This document shows, piece after piece, positions 1 to 12,440 of a stretch of 64,000 nucleotides of DNA. Location: the NCBI GenBank assembly GCA_026120185.1, contig JANUWF010001937.1, forward strand, positions 1,612,001 through 1,676,000, read 5' to 3'. The DNA comes from Voacanga thouarsii (Eukaryota > Streptophyta > Magnoliopsida > Gentianales > Apocynaceae). How positions within the stretch are numbered: the stretch's first letter is position 1; every line of letters begins with the position of its first letter. The position numbers were made by a program, and so were the translations under genes. Below the pieces are notes generated by a model. It made no database searches. It saw nothing but the letters and a program-made list of their open reading frames with translations, and was not told where the DNA came from.

Positions 1-384
1 ACTGTTTTCTCTCGACACTTAAGCACACACGGACTTACTGAGATTTCTGTCTCACCACCATTTTTACCATGATTTCAGGTCGATCCTGCTGTGGGGATGA
101 GTAGCTAGATATTGCCTGCTTTGGGAGAATTTTCTGATGATTTATTGTGTGTAATGTTTGGGGGAGATGACAGCGGATGAATTTTATTATGAATTTGTTT
201 TGGGTATTCTTGGATTAATTTCTTGGATTTATTATTATATTTTTTTTTGGATGTAATAAATTTTAAGTTCAAGTATCATTTTTATTCCGCTATTTTATTT
301 GTGTGACCTAGTTATAAAGACCCCTTGTCCTTTGGACGGGGCGACATCCCCGACCCTAGCGGGCCTAGGTAGCGGGGTGTTACA
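1..384 (+). mobile_element. 3' end of a Tekay/Del-type Ty3-gypsy LTR (cut by the window edge)
   Basis: The block ends in GCGGGGTGTTACA and contains a GTTATAAAGACCCCTTGTC-type stretch just before the end. The same terminal block recurs at 32500-32592, at 55840-55925 and, inverted, at 50794-50880, so it is the 3' end of one LTR superfamily. It interrupts the copia integrase reading frame that runs leftward to position 385, so it is a younger insertion into that copia element. Its 5' part, and therefore its TSD, lies outside the window. Whether it is a solo LTR or part of a full element cannot be told. Confidence 0.8.
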
Positions 385-1472
385 GTTTCCAGGGCATATC
401 CCCAAAAAGACACTGGAAGAGTAGCATGAGACATTATGCTTCGAACCATTTCCATCAATGTCCTGTTCCTTCTCTCAGCTACTCCGTTCTGCTAGGGTGT
501 CCCCGGACCAGAGAGTTGGGATACTATCCTATGATATACCATGTAGTCCTTGAATTCACCCAGGAGGTACTTCCACCATGATCCGATCGTAAGATCTTGA
601 ACAATTTACCTGTCCGATACTCCACTTCAGCTTTAAACTCTTTGAACTTGTCAAAAAAGTCAGACTTGTGTCTTATCAAGTAAATAAAACCAAACCTCGT
701 ACAATCATTCGTGAAAATGATGAAGTACTCAAAATCCCCTCTAGTTGGTGTAGAAAAAGGACCACACATATTAGTGTGAACAAGACTCAATACCTTATTG
801 GCTCTATCCACCTTAGGGTTGAATGCCCTTTTAGTCATCTTTCCCATTAGGCAGGACTCACACTGAGGCTAATTTTCCAATCTCAATGAGCCTAAAGGCC
901 CATCATGGATTAACCTCTGAATCCTGGTTGAGTTTATATAACCCAACCTTAGATGCCAAATATAAGAGTCATTGACATTGGTCTTTCTCTTCTTTGTTAA
1001 AGGTTCAGATTGAGCGTTATTTAATTAATTGTTTATAGGGTTTAAGAAAAATAGGTTTCCATACATATGCCTAGTATATAAAATTTCTCCATCTCTACTG
1101 ATAGAAATACCAAAATGGAAAGATACAAAATATCCTTAATTTATTAGTTTCGCAATCAAAATCAAATTCTGTCGAAATTCAGGTACATATAAAATATCTT
1201 TCAAAACCACTATTCTATTAGAATAAAAAAATAAGATATAGCTCTCCCACTGTAAAGGCCCAAACTTGTGCTCCATTTTCCACACGTAGTCTATGTTCGT
1301 CCTTCTGGAGTCTTCTAATCTTTCTAAACCCCTACAAGGAGTTACAGATGTGATCAGTGGCTTTTGAATCAACAATCCAAGTGGAAGTTGATCCAACCAT
1401 TGATATATATACTCTAGATAGAAAAATTACCTATGGGGTTCTTCTTGGCTTGAAGATCTGGACACTCATTTT
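385..1472 (-). pseudogene. copia pol remnant: protease, GAG-pre-integrase, integrase core
   Basis: The aspartic protease region (about 1390-1430) reads WIVDS followed by Lys, where the family has the catalytic Asp-Ser/Thr-Gly; the Gly is lost. The GAG-pre-integrase domain lies around 860-980 with a WHLRLG motif and a Cys-x2-Cys knuckle just before GKMTKRAF. The integrase core is open from 847 to 524 and contains LVHTNMCGPFSTPTRGDFEY and LRSDHGG. The frame then shifts; the following conserved stretch (VAERRNRTLMEMVR type) is readable down to 385, where the Tekay-type LTR cuts it. There are several stops and frameshifts, including a TAG just before the knuckle. In copia elements this polyprotein processes Gag-Pol and integrates the cDNA; this copy cannot. 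Confidence 0.88.
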
Positions 1473-2222
1473 CTAGTGTCCCTTCAGTCCACATTTGAAG
1501 CACTTACCCTTGGGTTTATTTTTGGGCTGGGCTGTTGCGTTCCCCTTCTTCTTCTTGAACTTCCTGGGCTTGGGCCCAGTTCTAGAAGATGGAGCCTTAG
1601 CAATCATAGCCTTAAATTGTGGCTTCATGACCTTCTCTGCTATCTGGAGCTTCTTCATCAACTAAGTTAAACTCATATTTAACTTGTTCACGTTGTAATT
1701 CAACTTGAATTGAGTAAAGGAACTCGGTAGAGATTTGAGAACCATGTCCACTTGGCTCTCGGGGTCAATGACAGCCCCTAAGATTTCTTCCTCCCCAAAA
1801 TCAGCTATCATCTTGAGCTTATGCTCTTTGACTGATGCTCCCTCGGCCATCTTAGTGTTTATAATAGTTCGAAAAGCCTTCTGCCTTGTGGGCCGGCTCT
1901 TATCCACGAACATTATGGCTAATGATTGAGTTATATCATATGCAGTGGCCATGTACTCATGTTTGGATTGGAGCACATTAGACATAGAGGCCAAAATGTA
2001 ACAACGAGCCATCTCGTCGGCCTTTTTCCATACCTTCTCAGCCTCACACTCCTCGGTGGTGGAACCCTCCCCGATAACAGGGCAGGTTTCGTAAAGGACA
2101 TACTTATACTCTTTCGCTGTGAGTATTATGTCCAAGTTCTTCTTCCAGTCCACATAGTTTGGTTCTGTTAGTTTATTCTCTCTGAGAATAACGGCTAATG
2201 GATTAAAAGAACTCCCTACCAT
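1473..2222 (-). pseudogene. copia gag (UBN2 type) with in-frame stop and frameshift
   Basis: The start chosen is the ATG at 2222 (MVGSSFNPLAVILRENKL), which matches the gag start of the second copy at 62584. The Met further upstream belongs to leader sequence. The protein is a UBN2-type copia Gag, the capsid/nucleocapsid protein that packages element RNA: a YVDWKKNLDIIL block near residue 25, KADEMARCYILASMSNVLQ near residue 80, then a Lys-rich linker and the CCHC zinc knuckle KCFKCGLKGH. A TAG at 1662-1664 interrupts the frame after NKLNMSLT. A one-base loss just after the knuckle His destroys its last Cys. Family assignment is strong; loss of function is inferred from the two lesions. Confidence 0.9.
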
Positions 2223-3899
2223 TTCTGAAAAAACCGTAAATAAAAGAAAAGAATTTAGTTTGTGAAAACAAAACAAATTTGTGCATTTTTTCCTTATTAT
2301 CAAAACTAATAATAATTAATTTGACTCTTAGAAAAATTAATATAGCTTCTTGGAAAGATTAATAGTTTCCTAAGCTAAGTGTGTTAACCACCACAAATTA
2401 ATTTCCCTTCTAGGTAATGATCCAGAAGATAACTCCATCGAAGGGATGGCCGGTTTTTCTCATTTCTTATAGACATACCTCGCACTATAACATTCAACGA
2501 GGGGCTGGCCGATCATAGAATGTGTCCCGGGTTATTAATTACATCACACCATTAGATCTAGATCCTTGTGGTATCCCCATCCTATACAGGTTCACTCCTA
2601 GGGTGATGCGAGGGGACCCATGGTCTCTAATGAGGAGCGTGATGGAAGCCATGAGGCCATTGGAACCCCTCTCCCACTTAGTCTTTTAAAACAAAGATTT
2701 TTCTGAAAAATATCATGTTGAAAATTTCTATTTAGTTTTCCTTTTAACTCAAAAATAAAATGTCTAAATCCATTAAAATCTCTATGTCAAGGTATATATC
2801 CTTTGAGAGATTTTTCCATGGACTAAGTTTATTTAAGTTAAAAAACTTAATGATTTCAAAAAAATTTCAATTAAAACTTTTTAGAGACTTTGGTCTCAAG
2901 TTTATTTGACAAAATAATTTTTCTTGTGCCAAAATAAAACAAAATGGCTTTCTATTTTAACTTACAGAAATATCTAAATCCAATATATTTTCTATGTCAG
3001 GATTAAATTCTTTGAGAAAATATCTAAGGATTAATTTTTGTTCAAGTTAAAATAACCATTTAATTTGTAAAAAAATATTTTCCCTGTCAAAAATATTCCC
3101 AAAGACTTTGGTCTTTGAGAGACCATGCACATAGGTACTTAAAAAAAATACCATGTTAGAAGACAGTAAACGTTTTCATGCTTTTCTATTTTTTAAACCT
3201 AAGTGCCCAGATAATAGAATTAAACACATTAATTAAATAAATAAATAAATAATTAATTAATTAATTAATAGTCTTGTTTAATCCTTAAAATCCCTTACTA
3301 ATTTTTTTTCATGCAAAATATTCCATGAATATTAACTATTGCAAAAATATCAACTTCGCCTAGTATGGACCCCAAAACAAAAAGGAAAAAATAAAAAATT
3401 TATCCTTGGTCCATTGCACCTGCTTCACTGGATCAAGCACCCATCTGCATTGTGATCCACTGCACCTGACGCACAGAACTAGGACCCATGGGTGACCTAA
3501 AATCCGAGTGAGTCCAGACCATAGCCGGCGTCGGTTCGGGCGGTCTAGCCAGCGCTGGTTCTGGTCTGGATGAGTTCTACTGTAGTTTTTTTCTACGATT
3601 TTCTTTTGCGAATTTCCTCTATTTTTCTGTACAACTTCTTGTACCATTGGCTCTTTGATTTCAATCTCAATGTAATGAAATCAACCAAAACCAACAATCG
3701 CCTATACCCTTTAATATTGGGCTTACACGATTTGCTAAAAAAAAATAGTAAATTACAAATCTCCTATATCTCCTTCAAAAAGGTTTAACAAGAGAATCTA
3801 TCCATACCAAAACAGCGAAGGATCACGGTTTAATCACACATATGTGTATAGTTTTATTCAACTAGATGCATGATCCCTATATTTTCACAAAACGTTCAT
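2223..3899 (-). other. copia untranslated leader with an upstream ORF
   Basis: The leader between primer binding site and gag is 1.7 kb. It contains a 95-codon open frame (3647 to 3360) beginning MVQEVVQ. The second copy has an ORF at the corresponding place (61174-61353) that shares the start and a PNRRRL block. The GC-rich stretch that encodes that block (about 3500-3565, CCGGCGTCGG and AGCGCTGG words) stands out from the AT-rich surroundings. The rest is AT-rich without coding signal. Whether the ORF is translated is unknown. Confidence 0.6.
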
Positions 3900-3911
3900 G
3901 CTCTGATACCA
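3900..3911 (-). promoter_or_regulatory. Primer binding site of copia copy 1 (initiator tRNA-Met)
   Basis: On the minus strand this reads TGGTATCAGAGC, the plant copia/gypsy site complementary to the 3' end of initiator tRNA-Met. It starts two bases after the LTR end. It is identical to the site at 60911-60922. Confidence 0.93.
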
Positions 3912-3913
3912 AT

Positions 3914-5724
3914 TGAAGGCATAGAAAGGGAAAAACACAAGGCACGCAGTGGAAGCGAAAAAAAAAATTAGAAAACTTAAGAACAAAGGAATTCCAGAAC
4001 AGAGCCGACGCCAGATCCAGCAGCCTTAGCCGGTGCCGGTTGAGCTCTGTACAGACTCCGAGGTTAAAAATTTTGTTACCTCTTTTCTTCGTTCTAAGAA
4101 TTGGCTGGACCGAAATGTGTGCAACCGGGGTAAGTGTGCTGATGGAAGCCTCTGGTGCGATTTCTGCAAATCTCCTACTCTGTCTTTGCATGTAGGTGAA
4201 CACCAAACTCTTGATCTTCCAGTATATGGCCTGCCTAATTCCATTTGGTGAACAACTAACAGAATTAAGGAATATTTTCTTAAGAAAGAGAGAGAGACAG
4301 ACGTGTGTTTTTTTTTTCCCACAGAAAAGAGTCTGTCAAAAAAACAAAACGACGATCTCCAATCCTCCTATTTAACCTAAATAAAATCCTAGGTTAAACT
4401 GGGCTGGGCCATTGGACTCTTAGTTTAACCTTTTAGACTAAATTAATTATTTTAATTAGAACCAACTTAATGGCCCAACAAATAATTAATTTTTCCAACC
4501 CAAATAAACCAGCCCAATAATTAAGCCTATATTAGTTTAGTCTCAAGTTAATCCCTAATTATTCAAATTGGGCCAAAGCCCTAAATAATTAATTAACCTA
4601 GTAAACTAATTTAATTAATTCTCTATCTCCATGGCCCTTTATTTTATTCTAGCCCCAATAATTAAATCAAGCTACTTAAATAAAATAAATTCCATTTAAT
4701 TTAAGATCAATTCATTAGCCTGTATTTAATTAGGACTTATGGTCTATACTGGGGACCAAAAGACATACCGTCTTGATTACTAAAATGACTAAAATACCCT
4801 TGTTATATAAATAGTTGTATTTTGCATTTTAAATATTTCCTAATATCACCATAAGGAAATATTGACCCCAAAGACAATGCTACGTTAGCAAAGTCTCCGA
4901 CTTATAGGTGTAATGACTGAAATAGCCCTATATACATCGCCGTACATTTAGAGAGGAAGAAGTGTACTAACACCTCTCTAAATGACATCTACCATCCTTA
5001 GGCTTCTAGTCCAATGATACACAACTTCCTGATTTGTTTGCACTTTCTAAGGGAGCTACCCTAAAGCAAACATCCAAGTCATGTTTCCTAGGAGCCTGGA
5101 TTTTAGACCATTCAGACAACCACAAGGGCGATATAGTATAGAAACTATCTTGTACAAGTCTGTCTTAACTAACTAGTCATACATACCCAACATGCAAGTA
5201 TATTGGCCCTACGATAGAACCTCAACTATAGCATATCGAAGTACATGGTTCCAGCTTCGTCAGACCACCAACTTATACTTAAGTCGTAGAGTACTAGTCC
5301 ATACTGCAGTAGTAGTAGTCTAGGTTTCTACCATATAGTACTTTCAGAAACTACTATTACAGGTCCTGTTCTACGTATTCGAAATACGCTTATGTCATGA
5401 AGTGAGTGGACTACTCATTGGCTAAAGGTAAGTCATTCCCCATTTGGAATTCACAATATAATAACCTAAATATGATGAGATTCCCATTCTCATCAATCAG
5501 TTAAGAACAAATGTTTATGTGTTAAGTAACCTGTAATCCATACCTTACTGTGAAAAACCTCCATTCACATGGACCACTTAATTAAACACAATGGGTTTTT
5601 TCCAAACGTAATTGTGTACAAATAAAATAAAAATTCACAAACAATTTTTGAAAATAAATTCTTTTATTAAAAAAATTCGATTTTTATATCAGGAACCTAG
5701 TCTAAGAAGGCATATTTCCCAACA
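3914..5724 (-). repeat. 5' LTR of copia copy 1 (1.8 kb)
   Basis: On the minus strand the repeat starts TGTTGGGAAATATGCC and ends ATGCCTTCA, the canonical TG...CA ends. It is collinear with the LTR at 59107-60908. It contains a purine/pyrimidine-rich AGAGAGAGACAG tract near 4280 and a GC-rich palindromic patch near its 3' end (4000-4045). The five bases outside its right border are TTTAG; the matching TSD copy would be beyond the left window edge. Confidence 0.92.
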
Positions 5725-7018
5725 TTTAGAAGTTTATAGTACTAGATATATGGGAATTAACCATATCTTCTAGAGATATTTCTAAGGATTGCTTTTGAGG
5801 AGGAGCTGAATTCATTGAAGGATTGTTAATGCTAGGCTACATTGTCCCTTAACTACCCTACTTAAATTTTGGGTGATCTCTCCATCCCTTATTATACATT
5901 TTGAAATAGGGGTTTTACTTTATTTAAGATTTACTAGGAAAGCCACCTAAAGTATTAACATATTTATTATTTCCTACATTAGGGCATGCATTAGTAATAT
6001 AAACTAAAGCATAACAAAAATGACATGACCTAAGGTGTGAAATACTTTCTAGCATCTTACGAACTAAATTAGTTAAAGTATCAATTTTTTGTTCCAAAAC
6101 CAAGGTGCCTACCTTACCCACTTTCTTAATGAGATCATTTCTTGTGCTAAAATATTGTATATTAATTGTTATTTGAAAAACGATCCTAGCAACTTGGGGG
6201 GTTTTGTCTACTAGGGTACCACTAGATACATTATGTATTTATCATTAGGCAATAGGCCTTCATAGAAATATTTAATTAGCAGTTGTTCATGTATTTGTTG
6301 ATGGGGGACAGTTAGTATATAACCTTTTTAATCTTTTCGAATAGTCATATAAAAATTTCCTATTAAGTTGCCTAATTTGACATATTTCTTTCCTAATTGA
6401 TGTTACTTTAGATGTAGGAAAGATTTTTCAAAGAAAGAAAAAAAGTTACTGCGTCATGCTCCAATTATTCATAGAATTGGTGAATAAGTTATATAACTAA
6501 TCATTAGCTAATATTTGTAAACAAAATAGGAATGTATACAACTTAAATTCAGAATTCTGGTTTCATATTTAAATAGATTACATAGAATTCATTTAAATAC
6601 CAATATGGATATTCACTAGGCAATGCGTGAAAAGATAATAATAACTGAACAAAACCAGAATTCAATTTAAAAGAAGTGGTTGGTTAGTGGGAGCAAACAA
6701 GTTCTTTAAAGAATGATTATGATCCATACCAAAGATAAAAGTTGGAAGGATTCACCAATTTGATTGTCCTTTTCTTTAATCTTTTTAGAAATTTTAGATT
6801 TTATTGCCTTATTCATGAGCTTCTACTTTACGAATCCTTATCTCCTTTTACAATATTTTCTTGGTGTTCTTCTTGTTGTCTCTTCGTTCCACTTTTTTAC
6901 TACTTTTTAGATTCATGTACCAAGATGAGATAACTTATAAAATAAAATAAAAATTCAGCAACTAAAAGGATTAACCAAGTATTAAATACTCAAGTTCTTG
7001 ACAACAACATAAAAATTT
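5725..7018 (-). pseudogene. Athila/Ogre-like gag remnant and leader
   Basis: Minus-strand reading around 6130-5740 gives LEQKIDTLTNLVRKMLESIS, then a decayed Cys-rich knuckle (SCHFCYALVYITNACP), then VNTLGGFPS and a block resembling the Tyr-Asn-Pro-Gly-Trp-Arg-Asp-His-Pro-Asn motif of Athila/Ogre Gag. Several stops are present and no pol follows, because the copia LTR border at 5724 cuts the element. The stretch 6480-7018 is AT-rich leader without recognisable coding. The priming-site region lies near 6998-7020 (degenerate tRNA-Asp-type). Confidence 0.65.
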
Positions 7019-8280
7019 GTCGTGACATTTTAAATTCTTATACAAGGACAATATGCAGTCATCATGCACTAGTAAATTAAACATAACCTATCACTAAGTA
7101 GTAGTGGTAAGTAAGGGTTGAATCCACAAGGAACTTGAATGAATTTAATGATTAATCTTTATAATGTTAATCTAAAGTACTCCTAATGGTTGCTTGAAAT
7201 AAAAATATGGAGGGAAAACAAATCACTAAAAATCTGAATATAAAGACAAATAAGGAAACTCAAAAATCAAATTACACAAAAAGTAGTTCTAACACAATTA
7301 GGATTCAATCTATTAATATGGAACATGATATTGAATACTAATAAAGGAATTTATTCTATGAGCAATTGGTTTTAGAGTTCCACTTAGTGTTGCAAACTCC
7401 TATCCTTGCCAAATTAAAGGAATTCTATTCAGCATGCATCCTAATCCTCTAACCCAATTAATAACCTAATCCATTTTGATTAATAAACTACTAAGTGTGG
7501 ATTTTATTAACTATGAACTAAATTAAAAATTCAATTGATAAGCATATAAAGATATCACCCATAATAAATCACATGCAACAATGAGCTTCAATCATATGTA
7601 AATTAAATTATATAATTCTCTATTAATTTAATCAAACCCAGAGCTGCAACTTCATCAAATTGGTAGATGTTACTAATAGAAAATTAATTAAAGATCAATT
7701 ATCTTAGTAATCCAATCATGAGAATCAATTAAGTAGGCCAAACATAACCAAATCCAACACAATTGATAATTAGAAAACCAGGAATTGCATAAGTACTAAA
7801 GATGTAATCTTTCTCCAACAAAGTTCAAATCTTTAATCTAATAATATTTCAAAATCCCTCAATCAAACATTCAAATCATGACATAAAAATAGAGAGAAAA
7901 CTAATATTTGAACATCTTAGAATCAAAATAAAAAAATATATGGAAATAAGAAATATAGAAATTAGATGTAGAATAAACTTATGGGACACTCACAATATCA
8001 TATTAATCCTTCCTTCCTAGTTTTAATTCTTACCTCTCAGAGTCTTGGACTTTCTTCTTGAATTTCTTCATTTAAAAAAAATCTAAAAAATATGTTTAAA
8101 CCCATTTTTGGAAGTACTTTTGATAAGCTCTTCCACCTAAGATTCGCTATTTTGTGATGTTGTATGGTTGTGCATGCTCTACACAAGGAATTCTCGCAGG
8201 GTACATGGCTTGTTGAATAGATTTGCACCGTACTGTTGTGAATTTGCTATACTATGATAGGATAGAAACTGAATCCAATG
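7019..8280 (-). repeat. Athila/Ogre-like LTR (5' LTR of the gag remnant)
   Basis: AT-rich repeat located immediately upstream, on the minus strand, of a degenerate priming site and the decayed gag. It carries the GTAAGTAAGGGTTGAATCCAC block that corresponds to the GGATTCGATACTTGCTATTC block near the 3' end of the LTRs at 35483, 39464 and 26635. The left end is placed where ...CACGACA meets the priming-site-like sequence on the minus strand; the right end is approximate. The other LTR is not in the window. Confidence 0.55.
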
Positions 8281-8843
8281 CTCAACCAGGTTTTAAAATA
8301 AATACCAATTTAACTCACATACATACATATAATTAGAAAGTATACCCATCATGTAGTATAAAGCGTAGTTGGTAAGTATTGAGAATCCTAAGGAATGGTA
8401 CGTTAACTACCCTTACTTTACCTATATTCTATTATTCAATTAACCAAAATAAGAAGTAAAATAACTAATTACTACTAATTAAGGATAAAATAATATAACA
8501 TAAATACATCTACCCAATTTTTAAGGTAAAGCCTAGAAGATCAAAAAGAAAGATTCAAGTAAGAAAAGGAGATCGGCCATGTAATTAAACAAGAATTTCT
8601 CCAAAAATACTCAAGTATAAAACATCACTCAATTAATTTAAATGAAATTTAAGCATTGACAAGATTTCCAAAATAAAGTACAATTCACTCTCTCTCGAGT
8701 AATAAATCTCCAACCTTTGAATCCAACCTATAGACATCTTTATCATACAAATTAAACCTACGGATGCATAAAATCAAGAAAATCTAATTAAAAGTCAAAA
8801 AGCTTTAGAATCCCTATCTCTAGGTGATCCCAAAACCTTTTCT

Positions 8844-8858
8844 CACTACTAGAAAAAA
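8844..8858 (+). repeat. Left terminal inverted repeat of the CACTA element
   Basis: CACTACTAGAAAAAA, preceded by the TSD TCT at 8841-8843. It pairs with 22872-22886. Confidence 0.95.
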
Positions 8859-8869
8859 GGGGTTTAATG

Positions 8870-9565
8870 ACGCTAAAAAGCGTCGTTAAATATATCTATA
8901 GTGACGCTTTTGTGCTCCTGACGCTTTCAAAGTGCGTCGTGCGTATGGCCGTCACAATAGTGTCATCAAATATCATCTATTGTGACGGAAAAAAGCGTCA
9001 TAATAGGTCTTTTAAGTGACGCAAAAATGTGTCAGAAACTCATGTTATTATGACAACACTTTAAGTTACAATAGGTTGGTTTCTATTACATATTTATATG
9101 TCAGTAAAAGATCGTTAATATGACACTGTTATTGGTCACAAAACGTTTTTGAATAACGACATTTGACGTCATGAAAATTGGAAAATATGTCACGCTTATA
9201 CCGTCATAATAAAGCTCTTGAATGACAGGTTTGTGTGTCAGGAAAATAGAGTTAAAATGACAAAATAAAGCGTCACCATAGACTTCTATCATGACGGATT
9301 TTAGCGTCATTAAAACTTAATAGTCCATGGATTAAAAAAGCGTCACTATAGATACATATATCATGGCGGATTTTAGCGTCATTAAATCTTAATAGTATGA
9401 CAAAAAAAAGTATCACCATAGACTTCTGTAATGACGTATTTTTAGTGTCATGAAACCTTTATAATATGACCAAAAAAAGCATCACCATAGAATTCTGTAA
9501 TGACGTATTTTTAGTGTCATGAAACCTTTGAAGTATGACAAAAATAAGCGTCACCATAGATTAGC
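8870..9565. repeat. Left subterminal repeat region, including a 70-bp tandem array
   Basis: Short words of the type GCGTCAC/GTGACGC and TGACGxxTTTTAG recur throughout in both orientations; these are likely binding sites for the element's TNPA-like protein, by analogy with En/Spm. From 9271 they form a regular tandem array: the word (C)GTCACCATAGA occurs at 9271, 9341, 9411, 9480 and 9549, that is every 69-70 bases. The right end (22690-22870) has far fewer such words. Confidence 0.85.
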
Positions 9566-9793
9566 CATATGAATAAATAAATTAAATATTTCACAAAAAA
9601 TCCAAAAAAATATTTTTTTGTCCCTGTCGTATATATATTATATATATAATAATAACACACAATTATTAAATAGACATCATTAAAAAGTCAACGCAATCAA
9701 AAGTAACCCATATTAAAGAGTAATCCTATAAATTTCATAACATTCAAAAATTGTCCAAACATAAGTACTAAGTATTTAGATACATGGATAAAG

Positions 9794-9940
9794 CCAAGCA
9801 TTAGCCCTCGAAAAAACATAGTAGCATTAGTTTATCTTGTCCCACAAAAGTAGATCATTTGACCAAGCATTAGGCCTTCCAAATAAACATAGTAGCAATA
9901 ATATGTTTTCCATAAAGCCAAGCATTAGGCCTTCCAAATA
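9794..9940. repeat. Three short repeats at the 3' end of the TNPA-like transcript
   Basis: The word CCAAGCATTAGGCCTTCC, with small changes, occurs at 9794, 9863 and 9918. It lies just downstream (minus strand) of the last TNPA-like exon, probably in the 3' untranslated region. The rest of 9566-9962 is AT-rich without further features. Confidence 0.6.
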
Positions 9941-11619
9941 GCTTCGACACTGGAATACGTATTTAATCTGCTTCGCGGATCTTCACCTACAATAATATAG
10001 AATGAATTTAGTAAAAATATTATAAAATATTCTTAGAAGGAAAAAAAAATTAAATTAATTAACAATGTAAGAGATTAGAGAATTACCAAGTGTCGTGGCC
10101 AAGCGATTCCTATTCCAATGGAATCTCCAATAGTTTGAATAAAATCTACTGGTCTCAACAATTTCTCGTCCCAATGAAACGGGACTAGAACCATTACTTC
10201 ACACCAGTCCTCACCCAGTAGTACACCCCCAACTTCATGGGATGGGTCCACACTTTGAATAAAACCTTTGGCAACTATTTTGGATGTATCTAACATGCTT
10301 AAAAGTGACACATAGGCATGAACCTACAAGATATATTTTTATTCAGTTAAAAGTGAATTAGGAAAACAAGCCAAATCGCTCATGCTCACTAGATAAAGAA
10401 AAGTAGACTTAGATGCTTAAAATGCTATATAATACTCAAAAAAGCCAAAAGATTGCATAATAGACATCATATCCAATCTTTATGCCAAAGCCAAAAGATT
10501 GCACAATAGAAATATTAGACATATCATGAATAATACGGTAGAACAATGAAATAGGACATCAACCTATATATATATGCATACTTTGCTATAAATACAAACA
10601 AGTAGCACAACCATGATATTGTAATATTTTGTATACCCTCAATGTGGTGGTGTTACTGTTAGAACCCATTGAGGGAACTCTTGAAACAAGTGGGGATGAA
10701 CAATCTCTCTGAGACACTAACATAGCACGTATCTCAGCAAGCTCTTTTGCTTGTTCACTCAACTGTGCTTTCATGCTTGTAAGTTCTTCTCTTTGCTCTT
10801 GAATAATACGAAAAGAAGTGGTACGACTTGGAATTTTACCCCACACATCCGAAGGATGAACACCGATGCCAAACGTGCAGACCCTGCCATATCTATCTAG
10901 TCCAACAACTTGGGAGAAGATATCATTTGGACCAAGTCTATCTTCTGAGCCAGGGGGGAGTTGTGAACTCCTTTCATCCATTTCATTCTTTAAGATGAAT
11001 AAGAAATCACAAAAGTTAGTCTGTATTGTGACAATTTATAGTAATATTTAGTGTAAGCAACAAAACGGAGTACATATACTTCAAGAATGCATAATATTGG
11101 GGAAAAGTCATAGAATCTCAAATCTACATATTAAGGCACATTGAAGCGAGGATATGACTCAAGTTTTCAACCTCCTCAAGATTTCAGCTATTGTGACACC
11201 TAGCTCCAAGTTGTCATACATATCAGAGACATACAAGACAAGAAAACCAAATAATGGCTGAAAATAAGCAACACATATATGCAAATGTCCTACCCTCAAG
11301 TTGAACATATGCCAATTGATCCCAGCAAATCAGGAGAATTAATTAACATGTTATTTGCAAAATTGCTGCACTGACAAGTGAGATTAGCAAAACTGTCCAC
11401 TTTTTTACAGCACAGTAGCATCCTCCCCTTTTTCTCCTCCAATATCAAAGCAATTGACAACAAGTAACCAAGCTGTAGACAAGTAAAAAGAGTAAAGGCA
11501 AATGCTGCCATCTTATAAAAGGACCACGTAGTATCAAATAAAGCTGAAAATAGACTGAAAGTGGCTATATATGTATGCTGAAAATAGTTATGTTTCTTTG
11601 TTTACAAGAATTGTTTGGT

Positions 11620-12440
11620 GTGGCTGCTGAACAAAATGGTTGAGTCTAAAATTTATTTATAATTTTAGGGAAGGTATTGAACTGATTTTTGGAGGCTTTG
11701 AATGCAAACCAAGCCATAAGAACAAAAAGAATGAAAATTGGTTGTACAATGTTCTTCAAAAAAACTGTTTTACCAAAGTTGGCTTTGTGCTCTGTTTGAA
11801 TAGTTCTGGAATAGCTGGGTTTAAGGGATGCCTAAAACCCAATGATTGTTGTCTCAAACATGAATTCAGAATGCTCAGATGTGGTAGGTCATGTAGAAGA
11901 ATTGAAAAATAGAATTGGTGCAAAATGGGAACAAACAGTGTATTCTGTTGTGTCCTATGTAAAGCAAGTCTGTTATTTCATTAAACTGTACCAAATGGCC
12001 ATGGATTCTGGAAACCTATGACTTGAACTTTGTAGGTAATTGTCTTAGGAAGATTTTGAAACAAATTTGACATGATTTGGACTTGTGGGTAGAAAGTTAT
12101 GCATTTTACGCCATAGACTGCCCAGGCTGGAAAGCAGAAATTATGATTGCATTTCCAAGTTCATAAGGCTATTTGGTACCATTTAATCAACAAATAGAGA
12201 TGTCAGCAATTACATTTTCCAGAAGCTAAGTATGAGTACCTTTAGTGTTCCCACAAAAAATGCTGCCAAAAAATTTCTAACATCAAAGGCTTGAGATTAG
12301 GTGACTGCTTCAGAGATCATAGCTGTCCTTAAGGACATTTTGGAGTAAAACAGCCTTGACAATTAAACTACACAAAATAGCTGGGCTGTTTTTAGTATTT
12401 AGTGTTCACAACTTTACATAGGTGGCTTCTATAAATTTTT
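11620..12440 (+). repeat. Possible gypsy LTR remnant inside the large TNPA-like intron
   Basis: Around 12015-12110 the sequence (CTTGAACTTTGTAGGTAATTG... then ACAAATTTGACATGATTTGGA) resembles the element C LTR at 25970-26040 and 44690-44750 (AGAACTTGTAGATAAATGTC... ACAAATTTGACTTCATTTAGA). The resemblance continues weakly on both sides. I see no ends and no TSD, so this is a tentative remnant. The flanking intron sequence (11021-11619, 12441-13350) shows nothing else that I recognise. Confidence 0.4.

Larger units (their letters stand above)
385..5724 (-). mobile_element. Ty1-copia retrotransposon, copy 1 (5' LTR, leader, gag, protease, start of integrase)
   Basis: Read on the minus strand this is a 5' LTR (5724 to 3914), a primer binding site complementary to initiator tRNA-Met, a 1.7-kb leader, gag, protease, the GAG-pre-integrase domain and the integrase core. 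The order protease-integrase before reverse transcriptase is that of Ty1-copia. The element stops at 385, where a Tekay-type LTR begins, so reverse transcriptase, RNase H and the 3' LTR lie outside the window. It is the same family as the plus-strand copy at 59107-64000. Gag has an in-frame stop and a frameshift and pol is shifted several times, so the copy is defective. Confidence 0.92.
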
